From Desulfurococcales archaeon (GTDB taxonomy: Archaea; Thermoproteota; Thermoprotei_A; Sulfolobales; NBVN01), in NCBI GenBank assembly GCA_015523295.1, contig WAKQ01000017.1:62001-126000 (forward strand): a DNA stretch of 64,000 bases, in the 5' to 3' direction. The notes under the pieces are model-generated. The model saw only the letters and a list, made by a program, of their open reading frames with translations. It was not told the origin of the DNA and did no database searches. Positions within the stretch are counted from its first letter, which is position 1. Each line of letters begins with the position of its first letter. Below, piece after piece: positions 1 to 8,223 of the stretch. A program made the position numbers and the translations under genes.

Positions 1-2712
1 TCTCCTAGCCGCTTCTGCTAACTGAGGGATTGGATATTTAGCCACACTTATTACATCATCTAGAAACCTTACTGCTACTCTAATATCATTAGCTAAACTA
101 ATCCAATCTACGGTCGAAAAGCCGTTCTCTTCGATTACATACTTCTCTAAGTTAATGCTCCCTAAATTACAGGACTCCCACTCAAGCAACGGCTCTTCTC
201 CACAGTTATGATTGATAATCCCGTTGGCCACGTAATTATGAGTCAAAGGAACTGTAAAATCGTAGAAGTTAACTAAACCTACGTCAACTACTTTTATTAC
301 CGTAGCCCAAGGGCTCCCCATTTCATAGCTTGCTGAAGTGAGCCTCTCCATTTTACTAATATCTTCAAAACCTATTAGATGTTTGAAGATCTCTTTACTG
401 TAATCCTCTACTACCAACTCGTAATAGCCTGTACTACCATCATATTTCCACTCATCCTCATGCCTTTCAAAAATTGCTGATGAGATTCCGAATTGTGTTA
501 AAATTACTTGTATCTCTTTGAGCAGGTGTGGAGAAGGACTAGTAAGCTTTATCCTACCCTCACCATCCACATAACCCCCAGCTGTGAAGATCCCCCTAAG
601 AAATGCTAGTAAGCTTTTTGGAGCCATTTTGAATACTAGATCAGGGAGCCTGTCCCGGGAACCTCCCTCAAAATAATCATTAACTAGCTCTAGAACACTG
701 TTGTAGACTCTTGTCCCCCTACTATACCTTACCTTGATCTTATGTTTCGACCTACTAAGTAAATATGTGTGAGATAGAGGATTACCTCCTAATTTTACAA
801 TACCTCTCCTAACCCTTTCTTCGGCCGCAGAACCTTTTTCCCTGAAATACCATGCGACATACTCTCCATTTATAGTGCCTGCCCCGTAAATCCATCCGAG
901 AGCAAAAGCTACATCATTATCGATCTCATTGCCATTATCAATAATTCCTTCAGTGAAGGCTGGGTGAATCCTACCTAAAAGGATCTTGTCCCCTGCTTTT
1001 AGGTCTCCTGCAGCTTTCCATCCCTCCTTTGTTAAAAATTTGTGTTCAGATGTAACCGTGATTTCATATCCTTCCTTAGTTTCCACTCTTAGCCCTTGTT
1101 TCTTCCCTAAATACCAGACCCATGCCTCAGTCTTTTGCGGTACTAATAACTTAAGTTTTCTATTATGCTTGTTTCTGTAAACGGTTTCTCTACCCACGAC
1201 AGTGATTAAATTTGTTCGATAAGCGATAGGCTCTCCGCCCTCGCCCAGTAAATTCTCATCTATAGAGACCCCAACTGCGATTCCTTGCTTTTTAGCCTCC
1301 AAGAAGATATCTTTTGCCCTCAGCCATCCCCTAGGTGTCAAAACTAGAGTATCTTCAGCCACACAGGGGTTAGTAGCATTAATCTTTCCAAGATACCAAG
1401 TAGGATGACGTCTGTTGATTGTGTCGATGAACAACAGCCCAGGATCACCGCCTTCCCATGCGGCTTTAGTTATCTCATCAAAAACCTCAGCAGGGTCTAT
1501 CCATTTTACAATAGCATTTTCAGCCTCTGCTATGGCTAGTGCTTCATCCCAAGTAATAATTAAAGAATCCTCTAGCGATATAGAGCCGCCCTTTTCTTCC
1601 AGTTCTTTGATTATGAATTCTTGAACCCAGTCCTCGCTCATGTAATGCCTTGACCATACAATACCGTACTTCCTAGAGTTGGCTGACTTATCAACGGAAG
1701 TTTTCCTAGGATTAATTAGAGGTACTTCTTTACCCTCAGCGATGGCTTTCATAAAGTAATCATATATACCCACAGATATGTTGAAGTTCTGAAGCAAGCG
1801 ATCTTTCATCTCACCTGTTTTAGATCTTATGAACTTCATAATATCAGGATGCCATATGTGCATTACTCCCATATTAGCTCCTCTTCTTCTACCTCCTTGC
1901 TTTATCACATCAGTATTCACGTCAAATATCCTCATAAATGAAAGTGGACCTGAAGCAACCCCTCCTGTAGATAGGACTACGTCGCCCTCAGGCCTTAACT
2001 CGCTGAAGTCAAAACCACATCCCCCACCTTGCTGAAATACTATCGCCTGAGTCCTCACGGAATCATATATTCCGTCATTATTCTCAGTAGTTATTGCATC
2101 CCTGACAGGTATGACAAAACAGGCCGAAAGAATCCCTAGCTTTGTACCCGCATTAAATAATGTAGGGGAGTTAGGAATAAACCTTCTAGAAGCCATCAAT
2201 TTTAGGAACTCTTCAGTCCAGAAATCCCTTTTTTCTGGAGATTCAGCCAAAGCTATGTTATGAGCAACTCTGTGAAGTAACTGCCTAGGCGTTTCGGTGA
2301 CCTTACCTGTCTCATGATTTTTTATGAGATATCTCTGATACAACACTCTTAAAGCTGGATAAGTAAAACCCATATCCACTGGGTCGAAGCCCTTCCAGTT
2401 ATTCTTGCCATACACTTCATTGTATATTCTCGAAAGGACATAGACTTTAGCGGCTTTTTCCAACCCGGGGTTAGAAACCAGCCTACTTACGAAGGCTTTT
2501 TCGACTAGATCTGATAATTCACTACTCTTAATCTCTTTATAACCACCTTCTATAATATCATTAATTATATCATCGACAAACTTCTCTATATCATCTTCTA
2601 CCCCAGAGGTTGTAAAAGCTAACTCAATAGATTTTTTAAGCTTAAGTAAATCAAAGGATTCCCTTCTACCATCCTTTTTGATTACCCGTAGCTTAGAGAG
2701 TTTTCTCATCAT
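1..2712 (-). CDS. nrdJ: Adenosylcobalamin-dependent (class II) ribonucleotide reductase with intein; 3' end cut by window edge
   Basis: Reduces ribonucleotides to deoxyribonucleotides using a B12-derived thiyl radical. The frame opens at ATG ATG (2712), three codons after an in-frame TGA, and runs off the left edge. An N-terminal ATP-cone-like segment is followed by the B12-RNR core: SACFV (Cys198), [11 protein letters not shown] (about residue 225), [19 protein letters not shown] (about 270) and INATNP. Past the intein the chain resumes with [19 protein letters not shown]. By homology to Thermotoga NrdJ the first Cys of that segment is the thiyl-radical residue and the Cys 11 residues later is half of the redox pair with Cys198. 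The extein before the intein is 449 residues. The host gene is intact. Assignment is firm; only the C-terminus is unseen. Confidence 0.95.
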   Translation of the reverse strand, partial: MMRKLSKLRVIKKDGRRESFDLLKLKKSIELAFTTSGVEDDIEKFVDDIINDIIEGGYKEIKSSELSDLVEKAFVSRLVSNPGLEKAAKVYVLSRIYNEVYGKNNWKGFDPVDMGFTYPALRVLYQRYLIKNHETGKVTETPRQLLHRVAHNIALAESPEKRDFWTEEFLKLMASRRFIPNSPTLFNAGTKLGILSACFVIPVRDAITTENNDGIYDSVRTQAIVFQQGGGCGFDFSELRPEGDVVLSTGGVASGPLSFMRIFDVNTDVIKQGGRRRGANMGVMHIWHPDIMKFIRSKTGEMKDRLLQNFNISVGIYDYFMKAIAEGKEVPLINPRKTSVDKSANSRKYGIVWSRHYMSEDWVQEFIIKELEEKGGSISLEDSLIITWDEALAIAEAENAIVKWIDPAEVFDEITKAAWEGGDPGLLFIDTINRRHPTWYLGKINATNPCVAEDTLVLTPRGWLRAKDIFLEAKKQGIAVGVSIDENLLGEGGEPIAYRTNLITVVGRETVYRNKHNRKLKLLVPQKTEAWVWYLGKKQGLRVETKEGYEITVTSEHKFLTKEGWKAAGDLKAGDKILLGRIHPAFTEGIIDNGNEIDNDVAFALGWIYGAGTINGEYVAWYFREKGSAAEERVRRGIVKLGGNPLSHTYLLSRSKHKIKVRYSRGTRVYNSVLELVNDYFEGGSRDRLPDLVFKMAPKSLLAFLRGIFTAGGYVDGEGRIKLTSPSPHLLKEIQVILTQFGISSAIFERHEDEWKYDGSTGYYELVVEDYSKEIFKHLIGFEDISKMERLTSASYEMGSPWATVIKVVDVGLVNFYDFTVPLTHNYVANGIINHNCGEEPLLEWESCNLGSINLEKYVIEENGFSTVDWISLANDIRVAVRFLDDVISVAKYPIPQLAEAARR
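205..1365 (-). mobile_element. Intein (387 aa) in NrdJ with degenerate LAGLIDADG endonuclease
   Basis: An in-frame insertion splits the conserved NP-CGE motif of NrdJ. It starts with Cys1 (block [15 protein letters not shown]), has block B TSEH at residues 105-108, block F around [17 protein letters not shown], and ends INHN directly before Cys+1 of the extein, so every splicing residue is present. Between them lie two LAGLIDADG-like helices, [10 protein letters not shown] (156-165) and [11 protein letters not shown] (256-266). The metal-binding aspartate expected in each (GDG and ADG in active enzymes) is Ala162 and Gly263. The element therefore looks able to splice but unable to cut DNA. 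Inteins in ribonucleotide reductase large subunits are well known; this is a full-length, probably immobile copy. Confidence 0.93.
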
Positions 2713-2904
2713 CCTAGGTCATGGAGTTAAATTATCCGTTGAGGGATATGAACACTTGCTAACTTAACTAAGAGATCTATTTCATAACTGGGGTATTACG
2801 TGAGTAATCACTTATTAGATTTATTAACTAAAATTTATTTCGCTTATTATGCCTCATAAATGAATAAATAACTGCTCAAAACAAATAACTGTATATTTAT
2901 TATT

Positions 2905-4044
2905 TTATAAAGCTTTGAACTTAGAGTACCACGATTCATACACTTTAATTAACTCTCTATTAACGCTGGGCTTCCTGCCTTTAAGAGCATACTTAAAATC
3001 ATCTAACGTAACAGGGCGTACATCACCTTTACCACCATATTTGTCGAATATCTCACTGACAGTCCTGAGATGTGCCGCCATTATAATATCTCTAATATCG
3101 CTACCTGTATATCCCTCTAAGAGATCGGCTAACTTCTCAAGGTCCACATCAGGTGCAAGCTTTATCTTTTTAGTATATAATCTTAGCAATTCAATACGTG
3201 CTGTCTTATCTGGGAGAGGAACGTAAATTCTCTTCTGAAATCTCCTTATGAATGCTTGGTCTAGCTTCCAAGGTTTATTGGTAGCAGCTATCACATATAT
3301 GAAGTGTTTTTGACTCTTATTGAGTAACCCGTCCATTTCTTGGAGGAATTGATTCCTAACTCTTACCTCACCACCCACTTCGTTGCTATAGGTTCCTAAA
3401 ATCGAGTCCACTTCATCAATGAATATTATGACAGGCTTTCCATTAGAGGATATCTCTCTAGCTTTTTTGAAGAGCTTAGCTACTTTTTTCTCTGCATCAC
3501 CAAGCCATTTTGACATTATTGAGGCAGCATCTGCGTGTATAAAATACCCGTTAATTTCATTGGCAACTGCAGCAGCAAGTAAAGTTTTCCCACAGCCCGG
3601 AGGACCGAAAAGAAGGATACCCCTTGGCCAACCTAGGGGGAAGAGATCGGGTCTCATCGTCGGATATATGATGGATTGCCGTATTGCATCCTTGGCCTCC
3701 TTCAGATCTGCAATGTCCTTGAAGGTAACGTTAGGCCTTTCCTTTAATATCATCTCCTCTATTTCACTATCATCATTTACTGTTCTACCGCCGTTAGCTG
3801 GTATTATAGACACCCTTAAGTTCTCAAGATCTCTAATCCTCCTCCTGTATTGCACTATCCACTCCTTATATAAGGTATTCAATGCATTGTCGGGATAAAG
3901 CTGTATTATTTTTGACAAGACATTAATTGCACCTTTATAATACTTTACGGCTTCACCGAAGTTCCCTTCCTTATCCTTCATAACGGCTTGAATTGCATAA
4001 TGCCTTGCCATATTCTCTAAATAAGAAAGTGAAGAACTACTCAC
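2905..4044 (-). CDS. cdvC: CdvC, Vps4-like AAA+ ATPase of the archaeal division machinery
   Basis: Hexameric ATPase that remodels ESCRT-III (CdvB) polymers during cytokinesis. Residues 1 to about 75 form an MIT-like helical domain (LENMARHYAIQAVMKDKEG). The AAA+ module follows with Walker A GPPGCGKT (about 145), Walker B VIIFIDEVDS (about 205), sensor AATNKPWKLD and arginine-finger region FIRRFQKRIYV, then the C-terminal AAA lid. The length of 379 matches Sulfolobus CdvC. Start is GTG at 4044, preceded by a strong GGGGGTG Shine-Dalgarno six bases upstream. It is the last gene of the cdvA-cdvB-cdvC run, 22 bp after cdvB. No unusual substitutions seen. Confidence 0.95.
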   Translation of the reverse strand: MSSSSLSYLENMARHYAIQAVMKDKEGNFGEAVKYYKGAINVLSKIIQLYPDNALNTLYKEWIVQYRRRIRDLENLRVSIIPANGGRTVNDDSEIEEMILKERPNVTFKDIADLKEAKDAIRQSIIYPTMRPDLFPLGWPRGILLFGPPGCGKTLLAAAVANEINGYFIHADAASIMSKWLGDAEKKVAKLFKKAREISSNGKPVIIFIDEVDSILGTYSNEVGGEVRVRNQFLQEMDGLLNKSQKHFIYVIAATNKPWKLDQAFIRRFQKRIYVPLPDKTARIELLRLYTKKIKLAPDVDLEKLADLLEGYTGSDIRDIIMAAHLRTVSEIFDKYGGKGDVRPVTLDDFKYALKGRKPSVNRELIKVYESWYSKFKAL

Positions 4045-4066
4045 GTGTTACACCCCCTAAAAAAGC

Positions 4067-4954
4067 TTAGAACCTTATTTTGTTCTGCTGCCTTAACCTA
4101 TGAAGCGACTCTATAATCACGTATTTACCTACGCCCAGCTTCGCAGCAACATCCCCTACGTCTATAAACCCGCCATGTGTTAATATGTACTCCAACACCT
4201 CCTTATCTATTTCCTCAACCTTAGGTCTCCTGATCCGTGGCTTTGGAGTTACAGGCACCTTAATTGCTGACTCCTTAACTCTGACCTCTAAACTTTTCCC
4301 AGTAGTCGTCGCAAGAAGCTCTGTAGGTATATCGGGTAACCTATTATTCACTGTATCTGTCACAGTCTTTTCCAATTCCTCTATCATCCTCTCGGCTTCA
4401 GGGGTATATTCTATTGCCTTATCGGCATCTACAGCGATAGAGTCCGTCGTCTCAACGAGAACCTTCTTAGTTTCCGATATCAGTGTATCTATGCTGTACC
4501 CCATTGAAGGAACTATGTCCTTTATGTAATCTCTCGCCACGGAGAGTATACCAGTTGCTTCCATCATTGGTGCAGTTATATTACTCACATTTTCGATAGT
4601 CTCCAGCCTTAACTTAACTTGCTCTAATACCTTATCAACCACCAATAACTTTGTATACATGCTCTTCACTTGAGTTACCTCATTAGCGTATATGAGCGCC
4701 CTATCCCTTTCTTTCTTAACTAAGGCCTCTACAGCCTTCCTTAGTAACTCACGATACCTCAGCTCAAGCTTCCTTAAAGTATCTCTTACCTCTTGCGCAG
4801 ATACATCTATACGGACAATAAGAGCGGTGATTACTCTTTTCTTATCTGTTTTTCCTTTGATACCAAAAGCCCATCCCATAAAATCAAAAAACTTCTTGAA
4901 TCCACCCCCCTTATCCGGTACTATCGCGGTCAACGTGCTAAACCTCCTCTGCAC
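4067..4954 (-). CDS. cdvB: CdvB, archaeal ESCRT-III protein
   Basis: Filament-forming division protein recruited to the membrane by CdvA. The first 210 residues are the helical, charged Snf7/ESCRT-III core. A proline-rich MIM2 motif (IKVPVTPKPRIRRP, about 230-243) that binds the CdvC MIT domain follows, then a C-terminal winged helix (about 247-295) typical of CdvB that binds CdvA. Start choice is open: GTG at 4954 has an AGGG upstream, but GAGGAGG lies nine bases before a TTG at 4933 and would remove seven residues. It sits 15 bp after cdvA and 22 bp before cdvC, so one transcript is likely. Confidence 0.93.
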   Translation of the reverse strand: MQRRFSTLTAIVPDKGGGFKKFFDFMGWAFGIKGKTDKKRVITALIVRIDVSAQEVRDTLRKLELRYRELLRKAVEALVKKERDRALIYANEVTQVKSMYTKLLVVDKVLEQVKLRLETIENVSNITAPMMEATGILSVARDYIKDIVPSMGYSIDTLISETKKVLVETTDSIAVDADKAIEYTPEAERMIEELEKTVTDTVNNRLPDIPTELLATTTGKSLEVRVKESAIKVPVTPKPRIRRPKVEEIDKEVLEYILTHGGFIDVGDVAAKLGVGKYVIIESLHRLRQQNKIRF

Positions 4955-4969
4955 TATTCCCTAATTAGA

Positions 4970-5668
4970 TCAGGTCTCCATTATCTGGACCTGTATAGGT
5001 CCCTCAGCAGGCTCTGTAACTGGCGCTTTCTCCTCATCATGCACTGGCATGTGGTGAACGTCAGATGCCTCAGACTCAAGCTTACTTATTAAGCTCACAT
5101 GCTTCTCGATATCTTTCTTCTCCTCAATGCACCTAGACCTCGCATCCTTTAGATAATCTATGGCCGCCTTATAAGAAACCTCGCTAACTTCGTTGCTCAT
5201 ATATAGCATCATTAAGTTTGATATATCTCTCTCAAGCCTTGTAATCTGATATTCCAAATCATTTGCTCTTCTTTTCAAAGACTCCTTAACCTCCTTTACC
5301 TCTCCTTTGACCTTATCAAAGCCTGACTCAAGCTTCCTTTTCATATCTTCATAAGCGTGTACTGGAATGCTGCCTTTCCTGTAAAGCTCTTCAATAGCCC
5401 TTAATCTCTTCCTTACTCTATCAAGCTTGTTTTCAGCCGAGAGAGCTTTAACTTTCCACTCAGGTACTATCACTAATCCATCAGGCGTGAGTTTAATTCT
5501 CTCCGAACCTATCTTCTCAAGAGCTGAATCATTGACTGCTACCTCAATGGCCTCAACTTCTCCGGTAATGTCCGTGAACGCCGTGAGAACTTTACCTACA
5601 GTTCTCCCATACTCCTCTTTAACATACTGACCTATGAATTTCTCAACCTGATCAATAGTGACAGACAT
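4970..5668 (-). CDS. cdvA: CdvA, PRC-barrel/coiled-coil division protein
   Basis: Membrane- and DNA-associated protein that nucleates the crenarchaeal division ring and recruits CdvB. Residues 1 to about 70 form a PRC-barrel-like beta domain (GQYVKEEYGRTVGKVLT through GLVIVPEW). Residues about 80-200 are a long charged coiled coil with heptads. The C-terminal tail with EGPIQVQIM fits the E3B peptide that binds the CdvB winged helix. ATG at 5668 is preceded by GAGGTG. First gene of the cdv operon, with a clear TATA box at 5707-5716 and divergent to enolase. Confidence 0.93.
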   Translation of the reverse strand: MSVTIDQVEKFIGQYVKEEYGRTVGKVLTAFTDITGEVEAIEVAVNDSALEKIGSERIKLTPDGLVIVPEWKVKALSAENKLDRVRKRLRAIEELYRKGSIPVHAYEDMKRKLESGFDKVKGEVKEVKESLKRRANDLEYQITRLERDISNLMMLYMSNEVSEVSYKAAIDYLKDARSRCIEEKKDIEKHVSLISKLESEASDVHHMPVHDEEKAPVTEPAEGPIQVQIMET

Positions 5669-5706
5669 ACTACGTGCACCTCGATAAAGGACTGTTTAGC
5701 TTTAAT

Positions 5707-5716
5707 CTTTAAAAAG
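5707..5716 (-). promoter_or_regulatory. Probable TATA box of the cdvABC operon
   Basis: The minus strand reads CTTTTTAAAG about 40 bases before the cdvA ATG, inside the 140-bp gap shared with divergent enolase. Spacing leaves a transcription start near 5683-5690 and a short leader containing the GAGGTG ribosome site. Identified by sequence match only. Confidence 0.5.
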
Positions 5717-5808
5717 CCTATAACCCATTAAACCACCTTAATCGCACCTGAAAGCCAGAAGTGATACACTAATATACTTCATGAAATACTAATCTCCTGG
5801 AGAGCATT

Positions 5809-7086
5809 ATGGATTACGATATAAGAGATGTAAAGGCATTGCAGGTCCTGGATTCAAGAGGAAATCCAACAATTGAAGTTCTTGTAATGACTGAAGGCGG
5901 TGGCTATGGCAGGGCAATAGCACCTGCTGGTGCTTCCAGAGGCAAGAATGAAGCAGTAGATCTTAGAGATGGCGGTAAGGACTATGGAGGGATGGGTGTA
6001 AGGAAAGCCGTATCCGCTGTGAACAATTATTTAGCTCCCGCCATAATAGGTATGAACAGTTACGAGTATAGAGCAGTGGATCGTAAGATAATAGAGGTTG
6101 ACGGAACAAGAAATAAGTCTAAAGTAGGAGGGAACGCGACCACCGCTACCTCCCTAGCCGTCATCAAGGCCGCAGCAGACACCTCCTATCTCTCATTATT
6201 TGAGTTTCTAGGAGGCAAAAGAGCCCGTACACTACCTGTGCCCCTAATGAATGTAATAAATGGCGGTGTTCATGCAGGTAACGGCTTGAGAATTCAAGAA
6301 TTCATGATAGTACCCTACGGCGCAGATTCTTTTTCCGAGTCTATACGGATGGCCGTGGAAGTATATAAAGAACTTAAGAAGTACTTAAAGGAAAAATATG
6401 GGCCCTCAGCAACTAACGTAGGAGATGAGGGGGGCTTTGCACCGCCTCTTAGCAAAACTTCTGAAGCCCTTAATGCCCTTGAAAAAGCCATCACTGGAGC
6501 CGGATATTCCGAAGGCGATATAGGTATAGCTTTAGATGCAGCCGCTACTCAATTCTACGATCCTCAGAACAGACTTTACTCTATAGACGAGAAAAAGTTA
6601 GGTAGTGGGGAACTACTGGATTTCTACTTATCCTTACTGGAAACACATCATATAATCCTCCTGGAAGATCCCTTTGCTGAAGAAGAACCTGAAATGTTCG
6701 GTGAACTTAAAAGGAAGTCAGAACATGCCCTCATAATAGGAGATGATATCACAGTGACCTCTTCGACGCTAATAGAGAAGTATATAAAGCGGGATTTCAT
6801 TGATGGAGCGATAATTAAGGTTAATCAAATAGGAACTTTCTCTGAAGCTGAAGACTCAATAAGGTTGCTCCTTAAGGAGGGTAGGAAGGCCGTGATAAGT
6901 CATAGAAGTGGAGAGACTGAGGATTCTACAATAGCACATATAGCTGTCGCTTATGAGACCGGGTTAATTAAAACAGGTGCCCCTGCCAGAGGAGAGAGAA
7001 CAGCAAAATATAATGAACTACTGAGGATCGAAGATTACTTAGGTGGTGCTGCAGAGTTTGCAGGTAAAAAAGCAATCTTAAGGTAA
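5809..7086 (+). CDS. eno: Enolase (phosphopyruvate hydratase)
   Basis: Interconverts 2-phosphoglycerate and phosphoenolpyruvate in glycolysis and gluconeogenesis. The family motifs are all present: LDSRGNPTIEV at the N-terminus, NVGDEGGFAPP, ALDAAATQF (Mg ligand Asp), LLEDPFAEEE (Mg ligand Glu), IGDDITVT (Mg ligand Asp), IIKVNQIGT (catalytic Lys) and ISHRSGETED near residue 365. The 425 residues match archaeal enolases. The ATG has GGAG eight bases upstream. The gene stands alone, diverging from cdvA, and its last nine bases overlap the end of the convergent small membrane protein gene. Confidence 0.98.
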   Translation: MDYDIRDVKALQVLDSRGNPTIEVLVMTEGGGYGRAIAPAGASRGKNEAVDLRDGGKDYGGMGVRKAVSAVNNYLAPAIIGMNSYEYRAVDRKIIEVDGTRNKSKVGGNATTATSLAVIKAAADTSYLSLFEFLGGKRARTLPVPLMNVINGGVHAGNGLRIQEFMIVPYGADSFSESIRMAVEVYKELKKYLKEKYGPSATNVGDEGGFAPPLSKTSEALNALEKAITGAGYSEGDIGIALDAAATQFYDPQNRLYSIDEKKLGSGELLDFYLSLLETHHIILLEDPFAEEEPEMFGELKRKSEHALIIGDDITVTSSTLIEKYIKRDFIDGAIIKVNQIGTFSEAEDSIRLLLKEGRKAVISHRSGETEDSTIAHIAVAYETGLIKTGAPARGERTAKYNELLRIEDYLGGAAEFAGKKAILR

Positions 7087-7317
7087 TGCTATTGCTACTC
7101 CAACCATAATAACCCCTAGAGCTAGCAACACAGCACTAAACTCTTTAACCTTCATATTCGATACCCATTTAGCAAGTCTTACAAGACCGTAAACACTGTA
7201 TCCAAGAGCCACCACCGCTATTATAGAGAGTCCTGCTAACGCCAACCAACTTGAAATCCCAGCTACTTTATAACTGGTTAACGCTTCCCAAAGGCCATAG
7301 AGGATTTGGAGGCCCAT
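7078..7317 (-). CDS. Small two-helix membrane protein, unknown function
   Basis: A 79-residue protein with two hydrophobic segments, about residues 22-47 (WLALAGLSIIAVVALGYSV) and 60-78 (FSAVLLALGVIMVGVAIAL), joined by a short basic loop (RLAKWVSNMKVK). The ATG is preceded by GGTGAT at good spacing, supporting translation. The stop lies inside the 3' end of enolase on the other strand. The layout resembles small SecG/Sec61-beta-sized proteins, but no signature is visible, so I do not assign it. Could be a membrane accessory protein. Confidence 0.65.
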   Translation of the reverse strand: MGLQILYGLWEALTSYKVAGISSWLALAGLSIIAVVALGYSVYGLVRLAKWVSNMKVKEFSAVLLALGVIMVGVAIALP

Positions 7318-7378
7318 TCAATCACCGGTAACTATCTCTGAATCCAGATTCTTTATAAAGGATGTGCCTTCTAAGAGT

Positions 7379-7433
7379 CCGTCAGAACCCAGCCTCCAAT
7401 CATCTGTCATAGCTTTTAACCTTCATCATCCGG
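7379..7433 (-). ncRNA. Candidate C/D box sRNA
   Basis: On the minus strand ATGATGA (C box, 7423-7429) is followed after about 37 bases by CTGA (D box, 7382-7385). Degenerate internal boxes resembling D' (ATGA) and C' (ATGATTG) lie between, leaving guide stretches of about 12 and 11 bases. CCG just before the C box can pair with CGG just after the D box as the terminal stem. It lies in the 200-bp gap between the small membrane protein and the zinc-ribbon gene. Targets not identified. Confidence 0.55.
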
Positions 7434-7478
7434 CTAAACATCTAATCAAAGGATATATAAAGTCAATTCAAGATTCAT

Positions 7479-7488
7479 ATTTAAATAA
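7479..7488 (+). promoter_or_regulatory. Probable TATA box of the zinc-ribbon/signal peptidase pair
   Basis: ATTTAAATA-type box about 35 bases before the ATG at 7518, with a second AT-rich candidate (ATATATAAAG) at 7454-7463. Either would serve the downstream pair. Sequence match only. Confidence 0.4.
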
Positions 7489-7517
7489 CCTTAACCTCCA
7501 TAATTGTGGAGATCTAG

Positions 7518-7805
7518 ATGAAGTGTCCAAAATGCGGGGCTGAGGTAAAGCCGCAGAAGACCTGGCAGCTAGTGGCACCTCTTCCTGATGCCGAAGGCAG
7601 AATCACGATCATAGTTATGGGTTCCTTTAAGTGTCCAAGATGTGGCTACAGCTGGAGACAGAGAATATCTAAAATTAAAGTAGGGCCAGAAGGGGAAATC
7701 GATCTAGGAGAGAAGAAGAGGAAAAAGAAGAAGGAAAAGAAGAAGAACACCGAAGGCAAAGTTATTGAGGTCGACTTAAGTGACATCTACGAAGAGGAGC
7801 TATAA
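7518..7805 (+). CDS. Conserved zinc-ribbon protein, function unknown
   Basis: A 95-residue protein opening with a zinc ribbon: CPKC at residues 3-6 and CPRC near 39-42, separated by a beta-rich stretch KTWQLVAPLPDAEGRITI and followed by GYSWRQRISKIKVG. The second half contains a very lysine-rich linker (KKRKKKKEKKKN) and an acidic tail ending DLSDIYEEEL. The layout suggests a nucleic-acid-binding or chromatin/transcription accessory role, which is inference. ATG with GTGGAG upstream. The next gene starts inside its last 26 bases in another frame, so translational coupling is likely. Confidence 0.75.
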   Translation: MKCPKCGAEVKPQKTWQLVAPLPDAEGRITIIVMGSFKCPRCGYSWRQRISKIKVGPEGEIDLGEKKRKKKKEKKKNTEGKVIEVDLSDIYEEEL

Positions 7806-8223
7806 AAAAAGATTAGGGGCTATAGCAGAAGCTATCGTCACAATAGTAGTCTTGGCTATAGTCTTACTCTCCTTAGCGAAAATAGTCATGTTTGCTGTAG
7901 TGGAAGGTAAGTCAATGGAACCGACGTTGCAGACAGGAGATCTGGTGTTTGTAGTTAAAACTTCACCCAAAGACCTCAAGGTAGGTGATGTTGTCGTATA
8001 TAGAAAACCCTCAGGAGAGTATGTGATTCATAGAATAATAAAAATTGTTAAGGTCGGCAATATGCTGGACGTTGAAACGAAAGGGGATAACAATTTCATA
8101 GCGGATGGAGTGATCCCCGTAAATTGGATAGTTGGAAAGGTCGTAGGTTTAGATGGAGAGGTTCTTAAGCTACCCGGTATCGGATATATAAATCTATGTT
8201 TTCGAGCCATGCACATTGGTTGA
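7780..8223 (+). CDS. sec11: Signal peptidase I, archaeal Sec11 type
   Basis: Membrane-bound S26 serine protease that removes signal peptides from Sec-exported proteins. An N-terminal transmembrane helix (about residues 14-38, IVTIVVLAIVLLSLAKIVMF) precedes the catalytic GKSMEPTL (Ser), YVIHRI (His replacing the bacterial Lys, as in archaeal/ER enzymes) and TKGDNN (Asp). The 147 residues are normal for the short archaeal form. GTG start at 7780 lies within the preceding zinc-ribbon gene with GAGG upstream. Its 3' end overlaps the convergent topoisomerase gene by 30 bases. Confidence 0.93.
   Translation: MTSTKRSYKKRLGAIAEAIVTIVVLAIVLLSLAKIVMFAVVEGKSMEPTLQTGDLVFVVKTSPKDLKVGDVVVYRKPSGEYVIHRIIKIVKVGNMLDVETKGDNNFIADGVIPVNWIVGKVVGLDGEVLKLPGIGYINLCFRAMHIG

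Noticed and set aside
986-2035. Several short plus-strand frames over the ribonucleotide reductase gene
   Set aside because: The minus strand encodes continuous, motif-rich NrdJ and intein across the whole stretch.
3419-3898. 159-codon open frame antisense to cdvC
   Set aside because: Mirror of the conserved AAA+ gene; no independent signals.
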